From positions 1-64,000 of the forward strand of contig NZ_SLYB01000013.1 in assembly GCF_004340985.1 (NCBI RefSeq): a DNA stretch of 64,000 nt, written 5' to 3'. Shown in pieces: positions 29,526 to 37,065 of this stretch (position 1 is its first letter; every line of letters begins with the position of its first letter). Origin of the DNA: Cricetibacter osteomyelitidis (GTDB taxonomy: Bacteria; Pseudomonadota; Gammaproteobacteria; Enterobacterales; Pasteurellaceae). The notes below the pieces were generated by a model. It did no database searches, was not told where the DNA came from, and saw only the letters and a program-made list of their open reading frames with translations. Both the position numbers and the translations under genes were made by a program.

Positions 29526-31904
29526 ATGAAAAAACATCATTATACCTTACTTTCTCTGTCAATTTTGACCGCACTTTACAGTACGGGAGCATCGGCAGAT
29601 TTACAGTCTCAATGTTTGCATGGCGTGCCGTACTTTAGCGGTGAACCGGTACAGGGCGATCCAAATGAACTGCCGGTTTATATTGAAGCGGATGATGCGG
29701 TGCTCAACCAGCCGACCAATGCAAAATATATCGGTAACGTGGATATTAAACAGGGTAACCGTCACCTCACAACCGATTCCGCGGAAATTATTCAATCCGG
29801 TGATAAAAACAATCCGCAGCGTGTGGCATTGGTTAACGGAAATATTGATTATAAAGACGACACCATTAATTTATTGGGTTCCGATGCGAAAATTAATTTA
29901 AATACCAATGATACGAATTTAAAAGATGCGGATTATCAACTGGTGAATCGTCAAGGTCGGGGAACCGCAGAAGAAGTAGAAATTCGTCAACGTTATCGTA
30001 AAATGAAAAACGCGACCTTTACTTCGTGTCTGCCTAACGATGATGCGTGGACTATCCAAGCCAGCGAGATGACGCAGGATTTAGAAGACGAAGTGGCTGA
30101 AATGTGGCATGCGCGTTTTAAAGTGAAAGGCGTACCGATTTTCTATACGCCGTATTTGCAACTGCCGATTGGTGATCGTCGCCGTTCGGGTCTGTTAATT
30201 CCGCCTGAATTCGGTCATTCCAGCCGCGACGGTTTTTTCTATGGACAGCCGATTTATTGGAACATTGCACCTAACTACGATGCGACATTCACGCCAAAAT
30301 ACATGACAAGCCGCGGTTGGCAACTTAACGGCGAATTCCGCTATCTGACGCATATCGGCGAAGGTAAATTTGCCGGCGAATATATTAATGATGATCGTTA
30401 CACGGATTACACCGGTGAGAATCGCTCTCGTCATTTATTCTATTGGCAACATAGTTCCAGTTTCTTACAAAATTGGCGTTTGAATGTAAACTACACAAAA
30501 GTAAGCGATAAACGTTATTTTAACGACTTTGACTCAGATTACGGCTCCAGCACCGACGGTTATGCCACACAATATGCCCGCATTGCCTATTATCAACCGA
30601 ATTGGAATTTCTCTGTTTCGGCGAAACAATATCAAATTTTTGATGAAAACGTAAACATCGGTCCGTATAAAGCGTTACCGCAAATTGACTTCAACTATTA
30701 TAAAAACGACTTGTTAAATGGTTGGGTTGATTTCAAATTATACTCTCAAGCGGTACATTTTGATAATGATAGTGCGCTGATGCCCACAGCTTGGCGTTTT
30801 CATGCAGAACCAAGTTTGAATATTCCGTTATCCAATTCTTACGGTAGTTTGAATATTGAAACAAAATTATATGCTACCCATTATCAACAAAAAAAAGGGA
30901 AAGGCATCGGAGCGGAAAATGTGGAACGTAGAGTCAATCGTACCATTCCGCAATTGAAAGTGGATTTACAAACCGTTTTAGCCACTAAAGAAACCTTTAT
31001 TAAAGACTATACGCAAACTATTGAGCCGCACGTGCAATACTTGTATCGTCCGTATCGTAATCAAAATAATATCGGTTCAAGCTTGAAAAATAACTATTTA
31101 GGTTATGGGTATGACTCAAGTTTGTTACAACAAGACTACTTTGCCCTATTTCGTGACCGTCGATACAGCGGTTTAGACCGAATTGCATCCGCTAACCAAA
31201 TTACCGTCGGCGGAACCACGCGAATTTTTGATAAAAATGCCAACGAACGTTTTAATTTATCCTTAGGTCAAATTTATTACATCAATCCGTCACGCATTGA
31301 TGATAGCGAAGATAGCGGCACTGCCGAGCATTCATCCTCTTGGGCGTTGGAATCCAACTGGAAAATCAATAATGAGTGGAACTGGCGGGGCAGCTATCAA
31401 TATGATACGCGTTTAAATGAAACTTCATTAGCCAATATGACCTTGGAATATAATCCGGAAAAAATGAATTTGGTACAATTAAGCTATCGTTTTGCCAGCC
31501 AACGCTATATTGATCAAAACTTAGGTTCCGCCGCTAACAGTATCTATATCAATGGTGTTCGCTACGGTCAAAATATTAACCAAGTAGGAATGACCGTGGC
31601 TTGGGAAGTAGCAGACAATTGGGCGTTAGTGGGACGGTATTATCACGATATCGCATTAAACAAACCTATTGAGCAATATGCCGGTGTGCAATATAGCACT
31701 TGTTGTTGGTCGGCGGGCGTTGGCGTGCGTCGTTATGCCACCAGTAAATCCAATCAAGCCTATTCGGATTCCAAAGATGTATTTTATGACAACAGCGTAC
31801 ACTTTACTGTGGAATTGCGCGGTTTAGGCAGCAGTCATCACAGTGGCATCAGCAGAATGTTGGATCGCGGTTTAATTCCTTACACAAAACCTTTTGATCT
31901 GTAA
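29526..31904 (+). CDS. lptD: LPS-assembly outer-membrane protein LptD
   Basis: The outer-membrane barrel that, with LptE, inserts lipopolysaccharide into the outer leaflet. It is 792 aa. The signal peptide ends at ASA-D (residue 24). A periplasmic beta-jellyroll domain (EADDAVLNQPTNAKYIGNVD, about 50-180) is followed by the barrel (GDRRRSGLLIPPEFGHSS onward). Conserved cysteines are present: SQC near residue 30, TSC near 160, and the CC pair in STCCWS near the C-terminus, which form the disulfides needed for function. An uptake signal lies within the signal peptide (Thr-Ala-Leu). Confidence 0.96.
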   Translation: MKKHHYTLLSLSILTALYSTGASADLQSQCLHGVPYFSGEPVQGDPNELPVYIEADDAVLNQPTNAKYIGNVDIKQGNRHLTTDSAEIIQSGDKNNPQRVALVNGNIDYKDDTINLLGSDAKINLNTNDTNLKDADYQLVNRQGRGTAEEVEIRQRYRKMKNATFTSCLPNDDAWTIQASEMTQDLEDEVAEMWHARFKVKGVPIFYTPYLQLPIGDRRRSGLLIPPEFGHSSRDGFFYGQPIYWNIAPNYDATFTPKYMTSRGWQLNGEFRYLTHIGEGKFAGEYINDDRYTDYTGENRSRHLFYWQHSSSFLQNWRLNVNYTKVSDKRYFNDFDSDYGSSTDGYATQYARIAYYQPNWNFSVSAKQYQIFDENVNIGPYKALPQIDFNYYKNDLLNGWVDFKLYSQAVHFDNDSALMPTAWRFHAEPSLNIPLSNSYGSLNIETKLYATHYQQKKGKGIGAENVERRVNRTIPQLKVDLQTVLATKETFIKDYTQTIEPHVQYLYRPYRNQNNIGSSLKNNYLGYGYDSSLLQQDYFALFRDRRYSGLDRIASANQITVGGTTRIFDKNANERFNLSLGQIYYINPSRIDDSEDSGTAEHSSSWALESNWKINNEWNWRGSYQYDTRLNETSLANMTLEYNPEKMNLVQLSYRFASQRYIDQNLGSAANSIYINGVRYGQNINQVGMTVAWEVADNWALVGRYYHDIALNKPIEQYAGVQYSTCCWSAGVGVRRYATSKSNQAYSDSKDVFYDNSVHFTVELRGLGSSHHSGISRMLDRGLIPYTKPFDL

Positions 31905-31964
31905 ACTTCGGGAGCGATAAAATGAAAGCGTACTGTTTTAAACGATACGCTCAGACCATTAACA

Positions 31965-31993
31965 AACCACCTGATTTCTAAAATCAGGTGGTT
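31965..31993. terminator. Bidirectional hairpin between lptD and ygfB
   Basis: Perfect 13-base arms AACCACCTGATTT (31965-31977) and AAATCAGGTGGTT (31981-31993) with loop CTA lie between convergent genes. No long T-run follows on either strand, but position and stem strength suit a shared terminator. A weaker inverted pair (AGCGTA/TACGCT, about 31927-31952) precedes it. Confidence 0.65.
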
Positions 31994-32033
31994 ATCCGCT
32001 TCATTAAAACCGGTGAGATACCAGAAATAACCC

Positions 32034-32591
32034 TTAATGTAATACCGGTTTTTGTTGTGGTTCGGGGCGAAAATGGCTGTAGAAAATGGTGGCGATGGTT
32101 CGCACATATTCAATGATTTCTTCTAAGGCTTCCGTTAATTCTTCTTGATCGTCCTTGTCGTCGTAACCCAGTTGACAGATATCTTTTAAGTCGTCCACCG
32201 CTTCACCGATTTCGTTGCGTTCCTGATCAAGTTTCGGTTGAGCCAAGCCCAAACCAAGTAAGAAATTATTTACCCACTCCGATAAAGCATCCGCTTGAGC
32301 GAAAATTGTGATGTTTTCATCAGGCAACCATAATTCAAAATTGAAACCATCGATATCGCCTAGTTGATTATTGATTTGGCGGTGAATTTGTTCTGCTTCT
32401 TTGAGAATGGCAATGGGGTAAGCTTCATCGTTATTGGTGAATTGATAAAGCAACGGTTGCCAGCTTTGATCTGCCACGCCACCACAAATTAACCCGCTTA
32501 AAAAGCCGTGCAATTCCGCTGGTGTCACGGCAATGCCGGCAGTGCGAAGTTGGTGGGCAAATTGGGCATAAGATGAAATTTGATCTGTCAT
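32034..32591 (-). CDS. ygfB: UPF0149 family protein YgfB
   Basis: A 185-aa acidic, helical cytoplasmic protein of the YecA/YgfB family. The motif [14 protein letters not shown] (about residues 26-39) is diagnostic, and the C-terminal half is helical and acidic ([20 protein letters not shown]). Function is not settled in most bacteria; in Pseudomonas YgfB affects transcription of resistance genes. It is divergent from zapA (about 125 bases between starts), the usual ygfB-zapA neighbourhood. Confidence 0.92.
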   Translation of the reverse strand: MTDQISSYAQFAHQLRTAGIAVTPAELHGFLSGLICGGVADQSWQPLLYQFTNNDEAYPIAILKEAEQIHRQINNQLGDIDGFNFELWLPDENITIFAQADALSEWVNNFLLGLGLAQPKLDQERNEIGEAVDDLKDICQLGYDDKDDQEELTEALEEIIEYVRTIATIFYSHFRPEPQQKPVLH

Positions 32592-32715
32592 AATATTTGT
32601 CTATTTGTTGTTAATATTTGCTTTATTTTAACATTGATTGATGAAAGCATATAGATCAGCAAGGGGAAAAAATGGCATAATAGTCCACATAAAGATCGCA
32701 TTTAAGGGACAAATT

Positions 32716-33030
32716 ATGTCATCTAAAAGTATTACTTTAAATGTATTGGGCCACACATTACGGCTTAATGCGGAAGAAGAACACCATGAAGCACTACGCA
32801 CATCGGTTCATCAGTTGGAACAACGGGTATCGGAAATGAAAGAACGTTCCGGCATTATTCAGCTGGAAAAAGTGCTGGCTATTGTGGCGTTGAACTTAAC
32901 CTATGAACTCGGGCAAGAACAACAAAAAACCAATTCTAACGAAAATTTATTAGTCTCTCGAATTCAACAACTAGATCATTCTCTTGAGAATGTTTTAGCT
33001 CAACAAAATTTAAACAAACCGCTCAATTAG
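32716..33030 (+). CDS. zapA: Cell division protein ZapA
   Basis: A 104-aa FtsZ-associated protein that cross-links protofilaments at the Z ring. It begins MSSKSITLNVLGHTLRLN and has the central HHEALRTSVHQLEQRVSEM and the C-terminal coiled coil (NENLLVSRIQQLDHSLENVL). The ATG at 32716 has AAGGGAC upstream; an in-frame ATG at 32638 lies in noncoding sequence. 6S RNA lies immediately downstream, the conserved order zapA-ssrS-fau. Confidence 0.94.
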   Translation: MSSKSITLNVLGHTLRLNAEEEHHEALRTSVHQLEQRVSEMKERSGIIQLEKVLAIVALNLTYELGQEQQKTNSNENLLVSRIQQLDHSLENVLAQQNLNKPLN

Positions 33031-33073
33031 GACTAGCGAAGGATCCTAATTTGCGATACTATTGATTCAAAGA

Positions 33074-33254
33074 TTTACCTGGAATGTTCGTCAGCGGATT
33101 ACGTCCCTGAGCCGATACTTAAAACTTTTAGAATTAGTTACTAGTTATTGGTGTGCAAGCTTAGCTTGACTAAGAAGCCTAAAAATAATCTCAACTGATT
33201 CCCTTGAACCGTCGGGTTCAAGGACCGACCATCCGCAACGGCATTCCGGGTTCC
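33074..33254 (+). ncRNA. ssrS: 6S RNA (SsrS)
   Basis: This is the regulatory RNA that binds housekeeping RNA polymerase holoenzyme in stationary phase. The closing stem pairs ACCTGGAATG (33077-33086) with CATTCCGGGT (33242-33251), one G-U pair. Family sequence blocks are clear: GTCCCTGAGCCGATACTT (about 33103-33120), AGAAGCCTAAAA (about 33172-33183) and the hairpin CCTTGAACCG...GGGTTCAAGG (about 33204-33223). Location between zapA and fau is the conserved 6S site. Ends are approximate, about 180 nt long. Confidence 0.93.
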
Positions 33255-33279
33255 TTTCTCGCTTAATGAGTTTCCCTTT

Positions 33280-33864
33280 ATGCCACAAACCACAACGCAA
33301 ACCATCGCTCAAGCCCGTCAGCAAATTCGTCGTCAAATTCGTAAAATACGGCAAAATCTCACCGCACTTAAACAGCAACAAGCAGAACAACAGATCACAG
33401 CACAAGCTCTGGCGTTAATTGTACAAAAACAGGCGCAACATATCGGTCTATATCTTTCTTTCGACGGCGAACTTTCAACAAAATTATTGATTGAAACCTT
33501 ATGGCAACAAGGCAAATCCGTCTATCTACCGCTGCTTCATCCGTTTTGTAAAGGGCATTTATTATTCTTACATTACACGCCGGACACGCCGATGCTTGCC
33601 AATCAATTCAGTATTCCCGAACCGCAATTAGACGTCACGAAAATTATTCCCATCAACAAACTAGATATTATTTTCACTCCGTTGGTGGCTTTTGATCACA
33701 AGGGCAATCGCTTAGGAATGGGCGGCGGATTTTACGACCGTACATTACAAGATTGGCAACAAAAACATTTTATTCCCGTGGGATTGGCACACAAATGCCA
33801 ACAAGTAGATAAACTGCCGGTGGAAAGTTGGGATATTCCTCTGGAGCGGATTTTGGCGGGATAA
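33280..33864 (+). CDS. fau: 5-formyltetrahydrofolate cyclo-ligase (Fau/YgfA)
   Basis: Converts 5-formyl-THF to 5,10-methenyl-THF with ATP. It is 194 aa, normal length. The C-terminal signature LGMGGGFYDRTL (about residues 146-157) and the region PLVAFDHKGNRLGMG form the ATP and folate site; the N-terminal QIRRQIRKIRQNLT is a typical basic start. It directly follows 6S RNA, and in E. coli the two are cotranscribed. A Thr-Ala-Leu uptake signal lies near codon 27. Confidence 0.93.
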   Translation: MPQTTTQTIAQARQQIRRQIRKIRQNLTALKQQQAEQQITAQALALIVQKQAQHIGLYLSFDGELSTKLLIETLWQQGKSVYLPLLHPFCKGHLLFLHYTPDTPMLANQFSIPEPQLDVTKIIPINKLDIIFTPLVAFDHKGNRLGMGGGFYDRTLQDWQQKHFIPVGLAHKCQQVDKLPVESWDIPLERILAG

Positions 33865-33891
33865 AAATGCCGAGCGATAAACCCGGCATTT
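33865..33891. terminator. Terminator between fau and the convergent lipoprotein gene
   Basis: AAATGCCG (33865-33872) and CGGCATTT (33884-33891) flank an 11-base loop, with A before and T after. It can act on both strands; it lies right after fau and four bases before the stop of the opposite gene. Confidence 0.72.
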
Positions 33892-33895
33892 ATCA

Positions 33896-34315
33896 TTATT
33901 TTACAAGATCACCTTTTAAGGTTACACCGCCGGTAATATGACCTGCATGACATTCATATTGTGTCGTGCTTTTGTAGGTATTCTTTTTATAGTAACTCAC
34001 TAAATTACCCACTTTTTTCGCTCCCATTGATTTTGCACGATCTTGGAATTGTTTCACCGCAGATAAGAAAGCCCAAGTACAACCATCTTGGTCGGATTTA
34101 TTGGCAAAATTCGTTTTCTTATTGCTCACCAAACCTGTTTTCACTACTTTACCCGGTGCAGCTTTACCAAAATATAACTTAATGTTTGGATCTAATACTT
34201 TTGACGCTTGCGGCGAATTTAACGCATCTTGAATTGAATAATAATGCATCGTATCACGTGGTGCACAAGCGGCAACACTAACTGCAGCCAGACAAACCAA
34301 TAATAATTTTTTCAT
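33896..34315 (-). CDS. Small lipoprotein of the family often misnamed 'excinuclease ATPase subunit'
   Basis: A 139-aa predicted lipoprotein; the signal peptide ends at VSVAAC (Cys-17). The mature part has conserved blocks KLYFGKAAPGKV, SNKKTNFANKSDQDGCTWAFLSA, and a C-terminal YYKKNTYKSTTQYECHAGHITG with two paired-looking cysteines. I recognise these from a small exported family sometimes labelled excinuclease ABC/ATPase subunit; there is no ATPase or DNA-repair motif, so that label is not supported. Function unknown, envelope location likely. It is on the opposite strand to the polyene cluster that begins about 180 bases away. Confidence 0.82.
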   Translation of the reverse strand: MKKLLLVCLAAVSVAACAPRDTMHYYSIQDALNSPQASKVLDPNIKLYFGKAAPGKVVKTGLVSNKKTNFANKSDQDGCTWAFLSAVKQFQDRAKSMGAKKVGNLVSYYKKNTYKSTTQYECHAGHITGGVTLKGDLVK

Positions 34316-34493
34316 ACTGTTTCCTTTTGGTTGTTGAATAAAAATATGACTACGATGAATATAACAAAGCTTGCTAAAATTTCAACTTAAATTTAATCGG
34401 TTTCCATTAGGAAAAACAGGACTTTACTTGAACAAGCACCTGAAATCCTATATCATTCAGAAAATAATTTTTATTCAGTTTAAGGGCGTTAAT

Positions 34494-35222
34494 TTGCAAT
34501 TTTCACTTTCCATCGCACAATATAAAACCGTGTCGCCTTTATTGCATAACCAAGCGGATTGGTTAACGTGGGCGAATGGACGGTTGTTGATGGAATTTGA
34601 ACAAAAACCACTGGATTTATCCTTTTTACCTGTAATGCAACGTCGCCGTTTAAGTGCGTTGCCACGATTGGTGTTTGTCGCCGCTTGGGAAATAATGCAG
34701 GATAAACAATGTCCCGTCGTCTATCTTTCCCGTGACGGGGAATTTTCCCGCAGTTTCAGTTTATTGAAAGAATTGGGGAGCGGAGAGCAACTTTCACCCA
34801 CATCTTTCGGACTATCCGTACACAATTCCGTTGTCGGGCAATGGTCTATGATCCGCAAAGATACCTCAGAAATGACCGCACTTGCCGCCCGTGAAGACGG
34901 TTTGGAAACCGCATTTTTAGAAGCCTATTTATTATTACAAAGCGGACACGATGAAGTGTTAGTAATTATCACGGATGAATCACTGTGCGAAGATAATCCG
35001 GTCGGAGAAAATTATTTAGAAAAATTCGCTTATGCCGCCGCATTTTTGGTGACGAAAGGCAATGAACTGACATTGCGTTTAACACCGCACCGGGCAAAAC
35101 CGTATACAACAGACTATTCTGCCAATCTGGAAAATTTACGCAATCTTATTTTAACCAAACCACAGTGGCAACATCATTTAATTCACCAAAATAAAAGCTG
35201 GCATTGGACCTATAATAAATGA
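34494..35222 (+). CDS. Beta-ketoacyl synthase-like chain-length factor (ApeC-type)
   Basis: A 242-aa protein related to the N-terminal half of ketosynthases (Ketoacyl-synt_2 group). It has no catalytic Cys-His-His triad. LSALPRLVFVAAWEIM and SLSVHNSVVGQWSM-like segments (here FGLSVHNSVVGQW) are family landmarks. In aryl polyene clusters this subunit pairs with the ApeO ketosynthase. No ATG exists near the start. I chose TTG 34494 because AAGGG precedes it and the family sequence begins QFSLSIAQY; the frame also runs back to a TTG at 34371. First gene of the cluster; it overlaps the next by four bases. Confidence 0.8.
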   Translation: MQFSLSIAQYKTVSPLLHNQADWLTWANGRLLMEFEQKPLDLSFLPVMQRRRLSALPRLVFVAAWEIMQDKQCPVVYLSRDGEFSRSFSLLKELGSGEQLSPTSFGLSVHNSVVGQWSMIRKDTSEMTALAAREDGLETAFLEAYLLLQSGHDEVLVIITDESLCEDNPVGENYLEKFAYAAAFLVTKGNELTLRLTPHRAKPYTTDYSANLENLRNLILTKPQWQHHLIHQNKSWHWTYNK

Positions 35223-35998
35223 CACAAAACCGCAAAAAAACACAAAATTTTGACCGCTCTTGGCGTATTTTTGCAAACGCCGTCGGTTTTTTTGTGTTCG
35301 GGTTATTCGGTGTCATCATGAAAGTGATTTTATTGCCGTTCACCTTAAGAACTGCCACAACCTTAAACCAACAATTACAAGCACGTACCATTATTTCCAC
35401 CAGCTGGCGTTATTATTTGAAGTTCTTAAATTTTATCGGGGTGTTTAGTTTTGAATTTCACGGTGCAGAAAAGCTTGGCAAAAGCGGACAGCTGATTATT
35501 GCCAATCACCCGTCTTTATTGGATGTGGTGTTTATGATCGCCTATGCAAAAAATTGTAATTGCGTGGTAAAACAAAGTCTGCAGCAAAACACCTTTTTAA
35601 ACAGCCCTATTCGGGCTTGCGGTTATATTCCCAACGACGGTTCGCCAGAGATGATCGAACATTGTGCTGAAGTGTTAAAGTGCGGTGAATCTTTGCTGAT
35701 TTTTCCAGAAGGTACCAGAACCGGCGATGATGGTACGATTAATTTTCACCGCGGTGCTTGTGCCATTGCATTACGCGGGGCAAAAACCATTACGCCGGTG
35801 GTGATAAAAATGTCCCCACGGGCATTTAAAAAAGATCAGGCTTGGTATCAGGTAGCCGAGCATAAAATTCATTATAAATTTATTGTGGGTGATAATCTCG
35901 ATCCGCAAGATTGGTTAAAAGAAAAACCGGCACCCATTGCGGCACGCCAATTAAATCAATATTTACAGCATTATTTTGAGGAGAAATTAAATGAGTGA
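35219..35998 (+). CDS. 1-acyl-glycerol-3-phosphate acyltransferase-like protein (PlsC family, ApeD-type)
   Basis: A 259-aa membrane-associated acyltransferase. An N-terminal hydrophobic region (about 20-45) is followed by the PlsC motifs: ANHPSLLDVV (an NHxSxxD variant of HX4D, near residue 96) and FPEGTRTGDDG (about 167-177). It probably transfers the polyene or a fatty acyl group to a lipid acceptor; that is inference from cluster context. It overlaps the previous gene (ATGA) and the following ACP gene by eight bases. Confidence 0.85.
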   Translation: MTQNRKKTQNFDRSWRIFANAVGFFVFGLFGVIMKVILLPFTLRTATTLNQQLQARTIISTSWRYYLKFLNFIGVFSFEFHGAEKLGKSGQLIIANHPSLLDVVFMIAYAKNCNCVVKQSLQQNTFLNSPIRACGYIPNDGSPEMIEHCAEVLKCGESLLIFPEGTRTGDDGTINFHRGACAIALRGAKTITPVVIKMSPRAFKKDQAWYQVAEHKIHYKFIVGDNLDPQDWLKEKPAPIAARQLNQYLQHYFEEKLNE

Positions 35999-36245
35999 TG
36001 CCCTAGAACTCGAATTAAAACAATTAATTATTGACACCTTAGGATTAGAGGACATCAGCACGGACGATATTGAAACCGACGCCCCGTTATTTGTGGACGG
36101 TCTGGGATTGGATTCCGTGGATGCCTTGGAATTAGGTTTAGCCATTCAGAAAAAATACAATTTCCAAATGGATAACCAGAATCAGGATTTGCGTAAAAAC
36201 TTTTATAGCGTTGCCACCTTAGCCGACTATATTCGCTCTCGATAG
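35991..36245 (+). CDS. Acyl carrier protein 1 of the aryl polyene cluster
   Basis: An 84-aa acidic acyl carrier protein. The phosphopantetheine serine is in LGLDSVDALEL (about residue 40). It would carry the growing polyene or the starter unit. It starts within the end of the preceding acyltransferase gene and lies 10 bases before a second, distinct ACP gene. Tandem ACPs (ApeE and ApeF in other species) are a hallmark of aryl polyene clusters. Confidence 0.9.
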   Translation: MSDALELELKQLIIDTLGLEDISTDDIETDAPLFVDGLGLDSVDALELGLAIQKKYNFQMDNQNQDLRKNFYSVATLADYIRSR

Positions 36246-36254
36246 GAACAGAAA

Positions 36255-36509
36255 ATGACCGAACAAGAAATTTATCAAACCTTGCGTAACGCATTGGAAA
36301 ATCTTTTTGAAATCGAATCGGAACGCATTACGCCGGAAGCCAATTTATATACGGATTTGGAAATCGACAGCATTGATGCCATTGATTTAATGGACTATAT
36401 CAAAAAAGAAACCGGTCATAAATTGCAAGCGGAAGACTTCCGTACCGTGCGTACCGTACAAGATGTCGTGACGGCGGTATTAAATAAATTCAATCAATCC
36501 GCTGAATAA
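36255..36509 (+). CDS. Acyl carrier protein 2 of the aryl polyene cluster
   Basis: An 84-aa acyl carrier protein, only distantly similar to its neighbour. The phosphopantetheine site is LEIDSIDAIDLMDYI (serine near residue 39). The pair suggests division of labour between starter loading and chain extension, as shown for ApeE and ApeF elsewhere; which is which cannot be told here. The next gene starts six bases after its stop. Confidence 0.9.
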   Translation: MTEQEIYQTLRNALENLFEIESERITPEANLYTDLEIDSIDAIDLMDYIKKETGHKLQAEDFRTVRTVQDVVTAVLNKFNQSAE

Positions 36510-36514
36510 TTGTA

Positions 36515-37063
36515 ATGAACAAAGGGGTAAAAATTGCTGTGGGTGCGGCCGTTGCCGTGCTATCCGTCAGTTACCCTTTTTTACTTTATTTTGCCCGCGA
36601 GTACATTGATTTTCGTTATTTATTGTTGTTGATGTTGGGATTATGGCTGTTGCGTAGTGTTTGGCAAAAAAATCAATCTCAACAAATTATTAGCTGGGTA
36701 ATCAGCCTGTTTTTGGCTTGTTCGTGGTTTATCAACAATGAAAATTTAATGTATTGGTATCCGGTTCTAATAAGCGGTGCAATGTTCTTTGTTTTTGCAA
36801 TGAGCTTGTTTTCAGCACAAAGTATGATAGAACGCTTTGCCCGCCTGCAATATTCGGATTTGCCGCCGGAAGGGGTGATTTATACCAGACAAGTGACTAA
36901 AATTTGGTTAGGATTTTTTATGCTTAACTCAGCAATCACCATTGTGTTAATCTATTGGGATAAAAGCTGGTGGGCTATTTATACGGGATTGATTTCCTAT
37001 TTATTAATGGGCGGCTTGTTCGCCGGTGAATGGTGTTATCGCAAATTTAAATTAAAAATATAA
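36515..37063 (+). CDS. COG4648-type membrane protein (ApeG-type)
   Basis: A 182-aa inner-membrane protein with five to six predicted membrane segments and no soluble domain. The conserved mid-region IERFARLQYSDLPPEGVIYTRQVTKIW and the repeated Trp/Tyr-rich helices match the uncharacterised membrane proteins of aryl polyene clusters. It may anchor or organise the biosynthetic complex; this is inference. It lies six bases after the second ACP gene and two before the ligase gene. Confidence 0.83.
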   Translation: MNKGVKIAVGAAVAVLSVSYPFLLYFAREYIDFRYLLLLMLGLWLLRSVWQKNQSQQIISWVISLFLACSWFINNENLMYWYPVLISGAMFFVFAMSLFSAQSMIERFARLQYSDLPPEGVIYTRQVTKIWLGFFMLNSAITIVLIYWDKSWWAIYTGLISYLLMGGLFAGEWCYRKFKLKI

Positions 37064-37065
37064 CT

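Noticed and set aside
33145-33405. 86-aa minus-strand ORF over the 6S RNA and fau start
   Set aside because: It overlaps a structured RNA and a real gene and has no support as protein.
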